From Burkholderiales bacterium (GTDB lineage: Bacteria > Pseudomonadota > Gammaproteobacteria > Burkholderiales > Usitatibacteraceae), in the NCBI GenBank assembly GCA_014378085.1, contig JACMOJ010000259.1, positions 1 through 12,772 on the forward strand: DNA of 12,772 nucleotides, written 5' to 3'. Position numbers and translations under genes: made by a program. Of this stretch, positions 1-6,956 are shown piece after piece; position 1 is the stretch's first letter, and each line of letters starts with the position of its first letter. The notes beneath the pieces were generated by a model. That model searched no databases. It saw only the letters and a program-made list of their open reading frames with translations, and had not been told where the DNA came from.

Positions 1-1397
1 ACCCCCCCCCCCCGCCAGTTCGGTTCAAAACGCGGATGCGCCACCCAGCCGCCATAAAAGGTTTTGAGCTGGTCCGGAAACACATCCAACACGCCGCGAC
101 TAAACCAGTGCACATGTCCACCGCCGCCGGTGCTACGCACCAGCGCCATCGATTGCCGCAGCTCGTCCCACGTGGCATCTTTGCCTTCACCAACCAAGCG
201 GATGCCAGCCAACATATCGCGCTGACGATTGCCGCCCAACACTTTCATGTGCTCGACCTGTTCTCGCCAGGTCTTTTCGAACGCCGGATAACTAAAGCGA
301 TAGACCTGCGGAATAAATTCATCCCAGCGCGGCGTAATCGTTCGCGCCGCTTGGCTGGCCGCCGTGTTGCGATCAGCGTTGTTCCATGCCGACCACTTGG
401 GCCACTCGAGTAAGTAGTGCTCCCATGACCACGGGTAAACCGCCGGTGATAGCGAGATGAGTAATCCCGGACGTTTTGCACGAACTTCTTGTACAAATAA
501 TTTCGCGTATTCGTTCACTTTTTCTGCGCGCCATCGCATCCATGCAGCGTCGGTGTGGTCGGTTGGTGGATGTGCGCCATTGTGTTCAGCGGCGTAGATT
601 TTTTTTGTGTAATCGTCATACCCCATCGTCACGTACGGCCAAACGATGCGGTCGTCGAGCTGAATGCCGTCGAGGTCGTATTGGTCAACCGCTTCGAGCA
701 CGAGATCAAGCAAAAACTGGCGGGCCTCGGGGTGCAATGGATTCATCCACACAAAACCGTTGGGGGCGACTTCACTACCCTTGATGTCTCGCGACAACCA
801 ATCTGGTTTCATGCGACGCAAATGCGGATTGCTCGATTTGTGCGCGGCCATAAAGCCGTACTCAAACCAAGCAATGGTGATGAGCCCGTTGCGGTGCGCC
901 TCGATCAACATTTCCTGTAACAGATCACGGCCGGCTTGTTTGAGCGCTTCCGGGCGATCACTCGGGTCTTGCGGCGTCAACGCGGGGCGGCGGTCTACAC
1001 CCACCGTGCGCCGCAACACCTCTGAGGGGAATTGGGTGTAGCCGTTTTTCCACACTTCCACGTAGACCGTATTGAGCCCAATCTCGCGCAATCGACGCAT
1101 GGTGTTCGCGGTGTCGGCGGGCGTGGCAATGGCCGTATTCGCGGTGGTGGTAATCCACGTGCCGCGCACTTCGCGGCTTGTGACATTGCGGCTTGTGGCA
1201 TTGCTATGGCGAGCTTCTGCCGGAGGTGCGGTCGGTAGGGAAGCTTGGGGAGGTGCGGTAGGTGCGGTGGGTGCGGTAGGTGCGTTGCTTGTGCAACCGG
1301 TAAGCAGCGCAGCCGCAAAGATGCCGCATAAGCGGTATAGGAAGTGGACTATGCACGGCGGGAAGTTGGACGTCTTAGGCATTGTGCAGTGTGGCAT
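1..1397 (-). CDS. GHL10/DUF187-family glycoside hydrolase lipoprotein (3' end cut by window)
   Basis: I read this frame by translating the minus strand; it stays open for 465 codons and runs off the left edge. The N-terminus has a hydrophobic segment ending in the lipobox LLTGC (Cys35), so a lipoprotein is expected. A low-complexity Ala-Pro-Thr linker follows (about residues 39-62), then a glycosidase-like barrel starting near REVRGTWITTT (about residue 79). The motif DLDGIQLDD (residues 241-249) matches the conserved Asp-rich strand of the GHL10/PF02638 family, whose E. coli member DigH cuts denuded peptidoglycan glycan; related motifs include WFEYGF and FIPQVYRFSYP. It is only distantly similar to the DigH-like protein at 9772-11451. 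The start at 1397 is preferred, but ATG at 1382 is possible, and neither has a good Shine-Dalgarno sequence. Exact substrate is unknown; denuded peptidoglycan or another glycan is inferred. The last visible codons fall in a run of 12 G residues. Confidence 0.85.
   Translation of the reverse strand, partial: MPHCTMPKTSNFPPCIVHFLYRLCGIFAAALLTGCTSNAPTAPTAPTAPPQASLPTAPPAEARHSNATSRNVTSREVRGTWITTTANTAIATPADTANTMRRLREIGLNTVYVEVWKNGYTQFPSEVLRRTVGVDRRPALTPQDPSDRPEALKQAGRDLLQEMLIEAHRNGLITIAWFEYGFMAAHKSSNPHLRRMKPDWLSRDIKGSEVAPNGFVWMNPLHPEARQFLLDLVLEAVDQYDLDGIQLDDRIVWPYVTMGYDDYTKKIYAAEHNGAHPPTDHTDAAWMRWRAEKVNEYAKLFVQEVRAKRPGLLISLSPAVYPWSWEHYLLEWPKWSAWNNADRNTAASQAARTITPRWDEFIPQVYRFSYPAFEKTWREQVEHMKVLGGNRQRDMLAGIRLVGEGKDATWDELRQSMALVRSTGGGGHVHWFSRGVLDVFPDQLKTFYGGWVAHPRFEPNWRGGG
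1173..1202. repeat. 15-bp tandem duplication inside the GHL10 gene
   Basis: Two adjacent 15-base units, GCGGCTTGTGACATT and GCGGCTTGTGGCATT, differ at one base. In the minus-strand gene they encode the repeated peptides NATSR and NVTSR in the linker before the catalytic domain. The length is a multiple of three, so the reading frame is kept. Confidence 0.75.
1252..1284. repeat. 9-bp tandem repeat encoding the Ala-Pro-Thr linker
   Basis: About 3.7 copies of GGTGCGGTA/G on the plus strand encode successive Ala-Pro-Thr triplets just after the lipid-attachment cysteine of the minus-strand lipoprotein. This is a typical flexible tether between a membrane-anchored Cys and a catalytic domain. Copy-number change would alter tether length without a frameshift. 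Confidence 0.75.
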
Positions 1398-1454
1398 TTT
1401 TGAGTTTGAGAACCGCGTAATGATGTGAAAGTGGTGCCGAACCGACGTGCTCGC

Positions 1455-1473
1455 TGGTATTCTATTGGTATTC
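1455..1473. promoter_or_regulatory. candidate operator: direct repeat TGGTATTC, 11-bp period
   Basis: TGGTATTC occurs at 1455-1462 and again at 1466-1473, one helical turn apart, in the divergent region between the GHL10 lipoprotein gene and murQ. Such spacing suits a regulator binding one face of the DNA. No regulator gene is in the window and no clear -35/-10 pair can be assigned, so this is a weak candidate. Confidence 0.25.
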
Positions 1474-1524
1474 GATATGGCGTAGTTTTTGTAAGTTGCA
1501 GCGAAAAAAATACGTAAAAGTCCC

Positions 1525-1579
1525 CGAATGACGGCGTTTTCCGAGCAGTTGTGCCTGAAAAGCGCCGTCCTTGCTCGAG
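1525..1579. repeat. palindromic repeat, copy 1 (upstream of murQ)
   Basis: The arms GACGGCGTTTTC (1530-1541) and GAAAAGCGCCGTC (1557-1569) pair with a single bulge around a 15-base loop. The block aligns, with roughly three quarters identity by eye, to 8261-8315 downstream of the MFS permease gene. It lies inside a spurious 5' extension of the murQ frame, which argues for a downstream murQ start. There is no T-run, so it is not an obvious terminator. It resembles a dispersed REP-like intergenic repeat. Confidence 0.55.
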
Positions 1580-1602
1580 TTTACAAAATGAGTGGCGCTC
1601 CC

Positions 1603-2484
1603 ATGCTAAAAACAGAAACGCCGAATGCTGAACATACGATGCTTGATCAATATCCGATTAAGCAGTTGGTCGCCGCGTTTGTCGATGACCAATTCAATGC
1701 GGTCGAAGCCGTCAGCGCGGCCGCTGCCGATATCGCCCGCGCGGTCGAGGCAGCGGTGCCACGCATCAACGCAGGCGGTCGGCTAATCTATGCGGGTGCT
1801 GGTACATCTGGCCGACTCGGGTTACTCGATAGTGTGGAGTTGTACCCGACATTCTCTTGGCCGCACGAGCGTGCGATTGCCGTGTTGGCCGGTGGTGCGG
1901 AAGCGCTGTACAAAGCGGTGGAGGGGGCGGAGGACAGCCGCGAACTCGGCGCAGCGGACATTGCGCGACTCGATGCCTCGGTGAATGACGTCGTGTTGGT
2001 ACTCGCCGCGTCGGGCACGACACCGTATGCGCTAGGCGCAATTGAGGAGGCGAAACAACGCGGCGCGTTGAGCATCGGCGTTTCCAACAACCCCGGCGCA
2101 CCTGTCACCGCTGCCGCGGAAATTGGCATTACGCTCGACACCGGTAGCGAAATCATTTCGGGCAGCACGCGGCTAAAAGCGGGCACCGCGCAAAAAATTA
2201 TGCTCAACACATTTTCGAGCGCGCTTATGGTGAAACTGAATAAGGTGTACGGCAACTTGATGGTGGATGTGAAGCCAACCAACAAGAAATTGATCGCGAG
2301 GACGGTACGTTTGACGATGCTCGCCACCGGCTGTGATGAGGCGCTCGCGAGTAAAACCCTGCAGGCCTGCGAGTATCATGTGAAGACGGCAATTGTGGCT
2401 ATTAAGAAACATGTTTCTGCGGATGACGCCGTGCGGCTGCTAAGCACCGCGCACGGCAGTGTGCATGCCGCAATACGGCTTTGA
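1603..2484 (+). CDS. murQ: N-acetylmuramic acid 6-phosphate etherase MurQ
   Basis: MurQ cleaves the D-lactyl ether of cytoplasmic MurNAc-6-phosphate, giving GlcNAc-6-phosphate and D-lactate, the step that feeds muramic acid into amino sugar metabolism. The protein is 293 residues, close to the usual ~300. It has a SIS sugar-phosphate fold with the motif AGAGTSGRLG (residues 64-73). Glu79 in DSVELYP and Glu110 in EGAEDSRE align with the two active-site glutamates of the family. SGSTRLKAGTAQK and VYGNLMVDV are also strongly conserved family blocks. The frame is open from 1528, but that part is a palindromic repeat. MLKTETPNAEHTMLDQ aligns with the normal family N-terminus, so ATG 1603 is chosen; ATG 1588 is an alternative, and neither has a strong Shine-Dalgarno. 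MurNAc-6-phosphate is presumably supplied by the BadF-type kinase at 11448. Confidence 0.95.
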   Translation: MLKTETPNAEHTMLDQYPIKQLVAAFVDDQFNAVEAVSAAAADIARAVEAAVPRINAGGRLIYAGAGTSGRLGLLDSVELYPTFSWPHERAIAVLAGGAEALYKAVEGAEDSRELGAADIARLDASVNDVVLVLAASGTTPYALGAIEEAKQRGALSIGVSNNPGAPVTAAAEIGITLDTGSEIISGSTRLKAGTAQKIMLNTFSSALMVKLNKVYGNLMVDVKPTNKKLIARTVRLTMLATGCDEALASKTLQACEYHVKTAIVAIKKHVSADDAVRLLSTAHGSVHAAIRL

Positions 2485-2510
2485 AACATCCATGGTTTGT
2501 TTGGTATGAA

Positions 2511-2532
2511 CGGTCAAAGCTTAGCGGTCAAA
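2511..2532. promoter_or_regulatory. candidate operator: direct repeat CGGTCAAA upstream of the TonB receptor gene
   Basis: CGGTCAAA is present at 2511-2518 and 2525-2532, 14 bases apart, in the 104-base gap between murQ and the receptor start. An AT-rich stretch (AAATTTTAAC) follows directly. The pair could be a regulator site or part of a promoter. It is not the same sequence as the repeat at 1455-1473. Confidence 0.25.
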
Positions 2533-2588
2533 TTTTAACGTGCAAGGTTTTTCGGTTATCCGTGAGTAATCTCAACAAAGGAGGCAAT

Positions 2589-5132
2589 ATGCAACACAAA
2601 AAGACACTAATTGCACTGGCCGTTTCGAGCGCGTTGCTGACCATGGCCTACCCGGCCGTGAATTATGCGCAAACGACGCCTGCTGCCACAGAGTCGGCTG
2701 CCGATAAAGCGGCTAGAGAAAAGGGGGCAGCCAATGCTGCCGCTACTGCTGCTGCGACGAAGAAGGCTGAAGACGAAAAACGTTCAGCAGCTAACGTGCC
2801 CGTCGAGTCGATCGTGGTCACAGCCACTGGTCGTAACGCCGCCGCGAATCGGGTGCCCTACAATGTGACCGCAATCGGTGAAGAACAATTGCGTGAACAG
2901 AACATTACCGATATTAAAAGACTGATTCAGGATAGCGCCAGCATCAACGCCCCAGACAACCCGGCGCGTTTTGCTGATTCCGTGACGGTACGCGGCTTGA
3001 ATGTCTCGCCGGTCAGCGCAAACAACCTGGAGCAATTTTCGAAGTCGACGATTGCGTATTACCTTGACGATACGCCGCTGCCCAATATCGCGTTTCGTAT
3101 CAAAGACATCACACGCGTCGAAACGCTGCTCGGTCCACAGGGCACGCTTTACGGCGCCGGCAGTCTTGGCGGCACGATTCGGTACATCACCAATCAGCCG
3201 CGTTTGGATCGCACTGAGTATCGAATTAACAGCAGCATGTATCAGACCAAGAACGGCGAGTTGAGTTTTGATAACGACATCATGTTCAACGTGCCGTTGA
3301 ATGAATCATTTGCGTTGCGCGGTTCGGTGTCGAAGTTAAGCGATGGTGGTTACATTGATCGCGTCTCGAATCCGCCATGGCGGACCGGTACTCGGACTTG
3401 GGTGACACAGCCGGATCCAACACGTAATGTTTACCCAAAAGACAACTGGACCGAAACGGTCGGCGGTCGCTTGGCGCTGTTGTGGAAACTTAGTCCGAGC
3501 CTGAGCATCACCTACACGCGCAACCAGCAGGATCAAGACGCTAACGGAACGGGCGCGGTCAGCTTGACGCCGTGCAATATCGCCAACGCCACAACCCCGG
3601 CGCAAATTGATGCGGCTATTCGCAGCCCACGTTCGGCGTGCGCGGCGGGCGGACGTTTCACCAACGTATTTTCGACGCCACTTGCGGTAAACGACACCAC
3701 CATCGTCTCGCGTTACCCTGAGTTTGCCAACCGAAAAACCGCAATGGACGCGGTTGCGATTGATTGGAATATGGGCTTTGCCGACTTGCGTTCGAGCACC
3801 TCGGTGTTTGAAGATAAACGCGTGGGCACGGCGGACTACGCCAGCCAAGGCTGGGTATATTATTTTGATCTCGGCGACGCTGGTGGCGGATTCGATAGCG
3901 GTCGCTCGGCCTACATCACCTTTGATAACAATTACAAAGGCCTCAGCCACGAAACTCGCTTGACCTCCAAAGGTGGCGGTCCGCTGTCTTGGATCGGCGG
4001 GCTGTATTACACCAAGCAAGAACGCAGCCTCCGGTTTTCCGAATTCCTGCCGGGGATGGATCGTTATATCGGCTTGAACCGCGCGCGCGCTGGCGGAATC
4101 GTCGATGAAGGTTACCGCGAAAACCTCGGCAGCGAGTACAAGGAAACAGCCCTTTACGGTGAAGTCTCGTACAAAATGACGCCGGCGTGGACCACCACGT
4201 TTGGCGGGCGTGTCTTCAAATACGACGACACCGCGATCGCGCAGATTCGCGATTACTCGTTTGATTTGACCAACAACGATCTACGTTTTAACAGTGGGGA
4301 AAGTGGTAAGTCGATCTTTAAGTTCAACACGGCGTATCAGGTAAACAGCGATCTTCTGACTTATTTCACCGCATCCCAAGGTTTCCGGCGGGGCGGCACC
4401 AACGGCTTTAAAAACTTTGCGGGGAAAACGTTAGCCAACAACAGTCGACAGTTCGATCCCGATAATACGAACAACTATGAACTTGGTATCAAAGGGTACT
4501 TCTTCGACAAACAGTTGTTTGTCCAAAGCAACCTGTTCCGCATCGATTGGAAAAATGTGCAGACGTATCGTTCCCAAGACGTCGAGAATGGATTCCCGAT
4601 CAATGGCTCAGTCAATGCGGGTGACGCAAGATCCGAGGGTTGGGAGACTGCATTCCGTTGGCGTATCGCCCGCAACTGGCAGCTGAACTATTCGGGTGCG
4701 TTAACCGAGGCTGAGTGGAGTTCGACTAAAACGCATTGTTTGTATAGCGACAACACCACCTGCCGTACTTGGAGCAAGGGCGGCAGATTGGGTGGCACAC
4801 CGAAATGGAAACACGTTTACGGTGGACGCTACAACACCACCACGGATGGCGGCATGTATCTGTGGGCGGGGGTAAACGCACGTTACGTTGGAAAGGTGCA
4901 AGTTGATCGTGCTGATTCGCCGACCTCAACGGTATTGGAACGTCCGGCCTACACGGTCTATAACTTAAATGGCGGCTTCAGCGTGGGCGATTGGGATGTA
5001 TCTGGTTGGATCTCGAACCCGAACAACAACAAGGCGCTGGTGTCAGGGCAAGAAGCGGGCGTGATGGGGCCGCGGTTGATCTACACGCGTCCGCGCACCA
5101 TCGGCGTGAACGTGTCTTTCATGTTTCGGTAG
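2589..5132 (+). CDS. TonB-dependent outer-membrane receptor
   Basis: This 847-residue protein is an outer-membrane beta-barrel transporter energised by TonB. The start at 2589 is set by a near-perfect Shine-Dalgarno (AAAGGAGG) seven bases upstream; the frame extends back to 2481 but that part overlaps murQ. A signal peptide (residues 1-27, ending VNYA) is followed by an Ala-rich charged stretch (30-70) and a TonB-box-like ESIVVTAT (73-80). The plug domain (about 85-205) includes DSVTVRGLN and the hallmark LLGPQGTLYGAGSLGGTIRY. The rest is barrel, ending TIGVNVSFMFR. Two close cysteine pairs (in PCNIANA/RSACAAGG and THCLYSDNTTCRTW) could be loop disulfides. There is no N-terminal STN signalling domain. 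Family sequence does not reveal the ligand. Its position directly after murQ suggests muropeptides, MurNAc or chitin-like oligosaccharides, which is inference. Confidence 0.93.
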   Translation: MQHKKTLIALAVSSALLTMAYPAVNYAQTTPAATESAADKAAREKGAANAAATAAATKKAEDEKRSAANVPVESIVVTATGRNAAANRVPYNVTAIGEEQLREQNITDIKRLIQDSASINAPDNPARFADSVTVRGLNVSPVSANNLEQFSKSTIAYYLDDTPLPNIAFRIKDITRVETLLGPQGTLYGAGSLGGTIRYITNQPRLDRTEYRINSSMYQTKNGELSFDNDIMFNVPLNESFALRGSVSKLSDGGYIDRVSNPPWRTGTRTWVTQPDPTRNVYPKDNWTETVGGRLALLWKLSPSLSITYTRNQQDQDANGTGAVSLTPCNIANATTPAQIDAAIRSPRSACAAGGRFTNVFSTPLAVNDTTIVSRYPEFANRKTAMDAVAIDWNMGFADLRSSTSVFEDKRVGTADYASQGWVYYFDLGDAGGGFDSGRSAYITFDNNYKGLSHETRLTSKGGGPLSWIGGLYYTKQERSLRFSEFLPGMDRYIGLNRARAGGIVDEGYRENLGSEYKETALYGEVSYKMTPAWTTTFGGRVFKYDDTAIAQIRDYSFDLTNNDLRFNSGESGKSIFKFNTAYQVNSDLLTYFTASQGFRRGGTNGFKNFAGKTLANNSRQFDPDNTNNYELGIKGYFFDKQLFVQSNLFRIDWKNVQTYRSQDVENGFPINGSVNAGDARSEGWETAFRWRIARNWQLNYSGALTEAEWSSTKTHCLYSDNTTCRTWSKGGRLGGTPKWKHVYGGRYNTTTDGGMYLWAGVNARYVGKVQVDRADSPTSTVLERPAYTVYNLNGGFSVGDWDVSGWISNPNNNKALVSGQEAGVMGPRLIYTRPRTIGVNVSFMFR

Positions 5133-5162
5133 GCGCGTACGCCGGCCAAACGGTAGATGTGT

Positions 5163-5182
5163 GACGGCATAGTATCGCCGTC
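5163..5182 (+). other. small hairpin after the TonB receptor gene
   Basis: GACGGC and GCCGTC form a 6-bp stem with an 8-base loop, 30 bases after the receptor stop. The sequence that follows is T-rich but not a continuous T-run, so termination here is uncertain. The right arm is the start of the 14-bp tandem repeat. Confidence 0.35.
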
Positions 5183-5232
5183 GTTGTTGTGCCGTTTTTG
5201 TTGTGCCGTCGTTGTTGTGCCGTCGTTGTTGT
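5177..5232. repeat. 14-bp tandem repeat, four units
   Basis: Four consecutive copies of GCCGTCGTTGTTGT lie at 5177-5190, 5191-5204, 5205-5218 and 5219-5232, followed by a further partial GCCG. Three copies are identical and the second has CG replaced by TT. The array is noncoding and lies between the receptor gene and the terminator-like hairpin. Confidence 0.85.
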
Positions 5233-5248
5233 GCCGCTTTTTTGTCAT

Positions 5249-5301
5249 TCAGGCGGGTTGAATTCCAAGGGTTGGTCTCACCGCCCGCCTGAGTCTTTTT
5301 T
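5249..5301 (+). terminator. candidate Rho-independent terminator after the TonB receptor gene
   Basis: TCAGGCGGG (5249-5257) and CCCGCCTGA (5284-5292) are perfect 9-base complementary arms, followed after GTC by six T residues (5296-5301). The 26-base loop is longer than usual for an intrinsic terminator, and the left arm with GTCATTC resembles a dispersed intergenic repeat. It would separate the receptor transcript from the downstream membrane protein gene. Confidence 0.5.
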
Positions 5302-5384
5302 GTTGGCCCATACTTTGCCCCACCTTCGCCACTTGTGTTTCATAAACGGCACCATGAACGGCAACACGAGCGGCAACTATTCGC

Positions 5385-6731
5385 ATGAGTTTCACCGACA
5401 CTATTCTTGTTTTGCTTCTTCTCGTCAGCCTAAACGCCTTTCTGTCGTTGGCGGAGCTGTCGATTGCGTCAGCGAAACGCATCAAACTCGCGCAACTGCG
5501 GGATAGTGGAGAGGCGCGGGCAACGATTGTGCTGTATCTCAAGGACAACCCCAATGGGTTTCTTGGCATCGTTCAAATTGGCTTAAATGTTGTCGGCATT
5601 TTGGCCGGTGTGTTCGGCGAGGTGGCCTTTAACGCGCGCATCTCGCAGACTTTTGAAGGCTGGGGGATGGCGGCCGGTTGGCTGCGTGATGGACTCTCGC
5701 TAATCCTCGCTGTCGGCGCAATCACCGCGGTATTTTTGTTGTTTGGCGATCTGTTGCCTAAACGGATCGCCATCAATTCGCCAGAAAAAATCGCCTGCAC
5801 ATTGGCACCGCTGGTGCGCGCTTTGCAGCGCCCGCTCACGCCGCTGTTGTGGCTTTTTGGCAAAATTGTCGACGCGATCTTGGCGTTTTTTAATGTGCGC
5901 AATCAAGGCGAGGAGGCGGTCACGGCCAACGATATTTATGCCTTGGTGGATGCCGGGGCCAAGGTCGGCGCGGTTGATCGCGATGAACATCATTTGATTC
6001 GTAATGTGCTAAGTTTGGGTGACAAGGCAATCACGGCAGCGATGACTCCGCGCCAAGATATCGTTTCTATTGACGTCAACGACGATGAGGAAACCATTAA
6101 GACGGTGTTGGTAGATGCACCGAAGGCGCGGTTTGTGGTCACCGACGGTGATATCGACCACCCGATTGGCTACATCGATGCGGCGGACCTATTGGCTAAG
6201 GCGATCAACAATGATTCGTTGCGGTTGCAGCGCGATACGCTAAATGCATGGGGAATGAAGCCGCTGTTGATGGTTCCGGATACCATCAGCGTGCTCGATG
6301 GACTCGATCAGTTTCGTAATGCCGGTGAAGATATCGCGCTGGTCGCAAACGAATACGGCGTGGTGGTTGGCCTTATGACCATGAACGACGTGATGGCGGC
6401 GATCATGGGCCGTATTGTTGAAGAAGTGGCAAGAGAGAAAAGTATTATCAAGATGCACGATCGCGATGATGCTTGGCTAATCGACGGGCGTGCCGATATT
6501 GGCGATGTAAAGTCCTTGTTTGGCTGGCATCACTTGCCAATGGAAGAAAACTATCAGACCGTGAGTGGCTTTCTGATGCATCTATTAAAGAAGTGGCCGC
6601 GCAAAGCGGACAGCGTAACTTGGCAAGGTGTGAAATTTTTAGTGGTGGACACCGAGGGCTCGCGGATTGATCAAGTGATGGCGACGCTGGATGTGAAAGG
6701 TCAATTGGCGGGTTTGGTCAGTGGAAGTTGA
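5385..6731 (+). CDS. paeA: CNNM/CBS/CorC-domain inner-membrane protein, PaeA (YtfL) type
   Basis: This 448-residue protein matches E. coli YtfL/PaeA in length and along its whole sequence; PaeA is implicated in export of cadaverine and putrescine. The N-terminal CNNM (DUF21) membrane domain spans about residues 1-175, with helices near 5-25, 55-80, 105-125 and 145-165. Family features include AFLSLAELSIASAKR, VQIGLNVVGILAG and FGDLLPKR. A CBS pair follows (about 205-335, with ITAAMTPRQDIVSID and NEYGVVVGLMTMNDVM), then a C-terminal CorC_HlyC domain (about 350-440, including AWLIDGRADI). It sits after a terminator-like hairpin and may be transcribed separately. The ATG at 5385 has only a weak Shine-Dalgarno. 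CNNM proteins also include Mg/Co transporters, so the transported substrate is inferred from the YtfL resemblance. No clear link to peptidoglycan salvage is visible. Confidence 0.88.
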   Translation: MSFTDTILVLLLLVSLNAFLSLAELSIASAKRIKLAQLRDSGEARATIVLYLKDNPNGFLGIVQIGLNVVGILAGVFGEVAFNARISQTFEGWGMAAGWLRDGLSLILAVGAITAVFLLFGDLLPKRIAINSPEKIACTLAPLVRALQRPLTPLLWLFGKIVDAILAFFNVRNQGEEAVTANDIYALVDAGAKVGAVDRDEHHLIRNVLSLGDKAITAAMTPRQDIVSIDVNDDEETIKTVLVDAPKARFVVTDGDIDHPIGYIDAADLLAKAINNDSLRLQRDTLNAWGMKPLLMVPDTISVLDGLDQFRNAGEDIALVANEYGVVVGLMTMNDVMAAIMGRIVEEVAREKSIIKMHDRDDAWLIDGRADIGDVKSLFGWHHLPMEENYQTVSGFLMHLLKKWPRKADSVTWQGVKFLVVDTEGSRIDQVMATLDVKGQLAGLVSGS

Positions 6732-6772
6732 TTTGATGTTTTCTCAATTTCACCACCGAAAATTCCTTGCAA

Positions 6773-6873
6773 CCTCCCTTTTGCAAAGGGAGGAGTAAAT
6801 TGCTGCATTCGCCACACGCTGAATTTTTAGCAGCCTATATTCGACCCACTTCCCCCTTCGAAAACGGGGAATC
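6773..6873. repeat. two GC-rich palindromes upstream of the MFS gene
   Basis: CCTCCCTTT (6773-6781) and AAAGGGAGG (6785-6793) form a perfect 9-bp stem with a 3-base loop. About 60 bases on, TTCCCC and GGGGAA (within 6850-6873) form a second, weaker palindrome. Both resemble the C-tract/G-tract units at 8331-8584 on the other side of the MFS gene. Neither is followed by a T-run. The rest of the 225-base gap before the permease start shows nothing recognisable. Confidence 0.6.
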
Positions 6874-6956
6874 GAGGGCGATTGTTGGTCGTGATATTGA
6901 TGACAAATGCGACCGACCGTTATTCATCCTGCGGGACTTTTATTGGCCTTTCAAAC

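Noticed and set aside
36..1428. Several plus-strand open frames of 68-125 residues at the left end
   Set aside because: They oppose the long minus-strand GHL10 frame, which has a lipobox, linker and catalytic motif; the plus-strand translations are low complexity.
1528..1602. N-terminal extension of MurQ
   Set aside because: The extension is encoded by a palindromic repeat also found at 8261-8315, and the family N-terminus aligns from ATG 1603.
1788..2327. 179-residue minus-strand open frame opposite murQ
   Set aside because: Fully antisense to murQ, which has all family motifs; no independent support.
2481..2588. N-terminal extension of the TonB receptor
   Set aside because: It overlaps the murQ stop and would bury the signal peptide; a strong Shine-Dalgarno marks ATG 2589.
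3336..4019. 227-residue minus-strand open frame opposite the TonB receptor gene
   Set aside because: It lies wholly antisense to a well-supported receptor gene, and its translation shows no recognisable domain.
5177..5232. Tandem repeat as a CRISPR array
   Set aside because: Units are 14 bases and directly adjacent, with no unique spacers.
6773..6793. Perfect hairpin after the paeA-like gene as an intrinsic terminator
   Set aside because: No T-run follows on either strand, and it matches the dispersed C/G-tract repeats.
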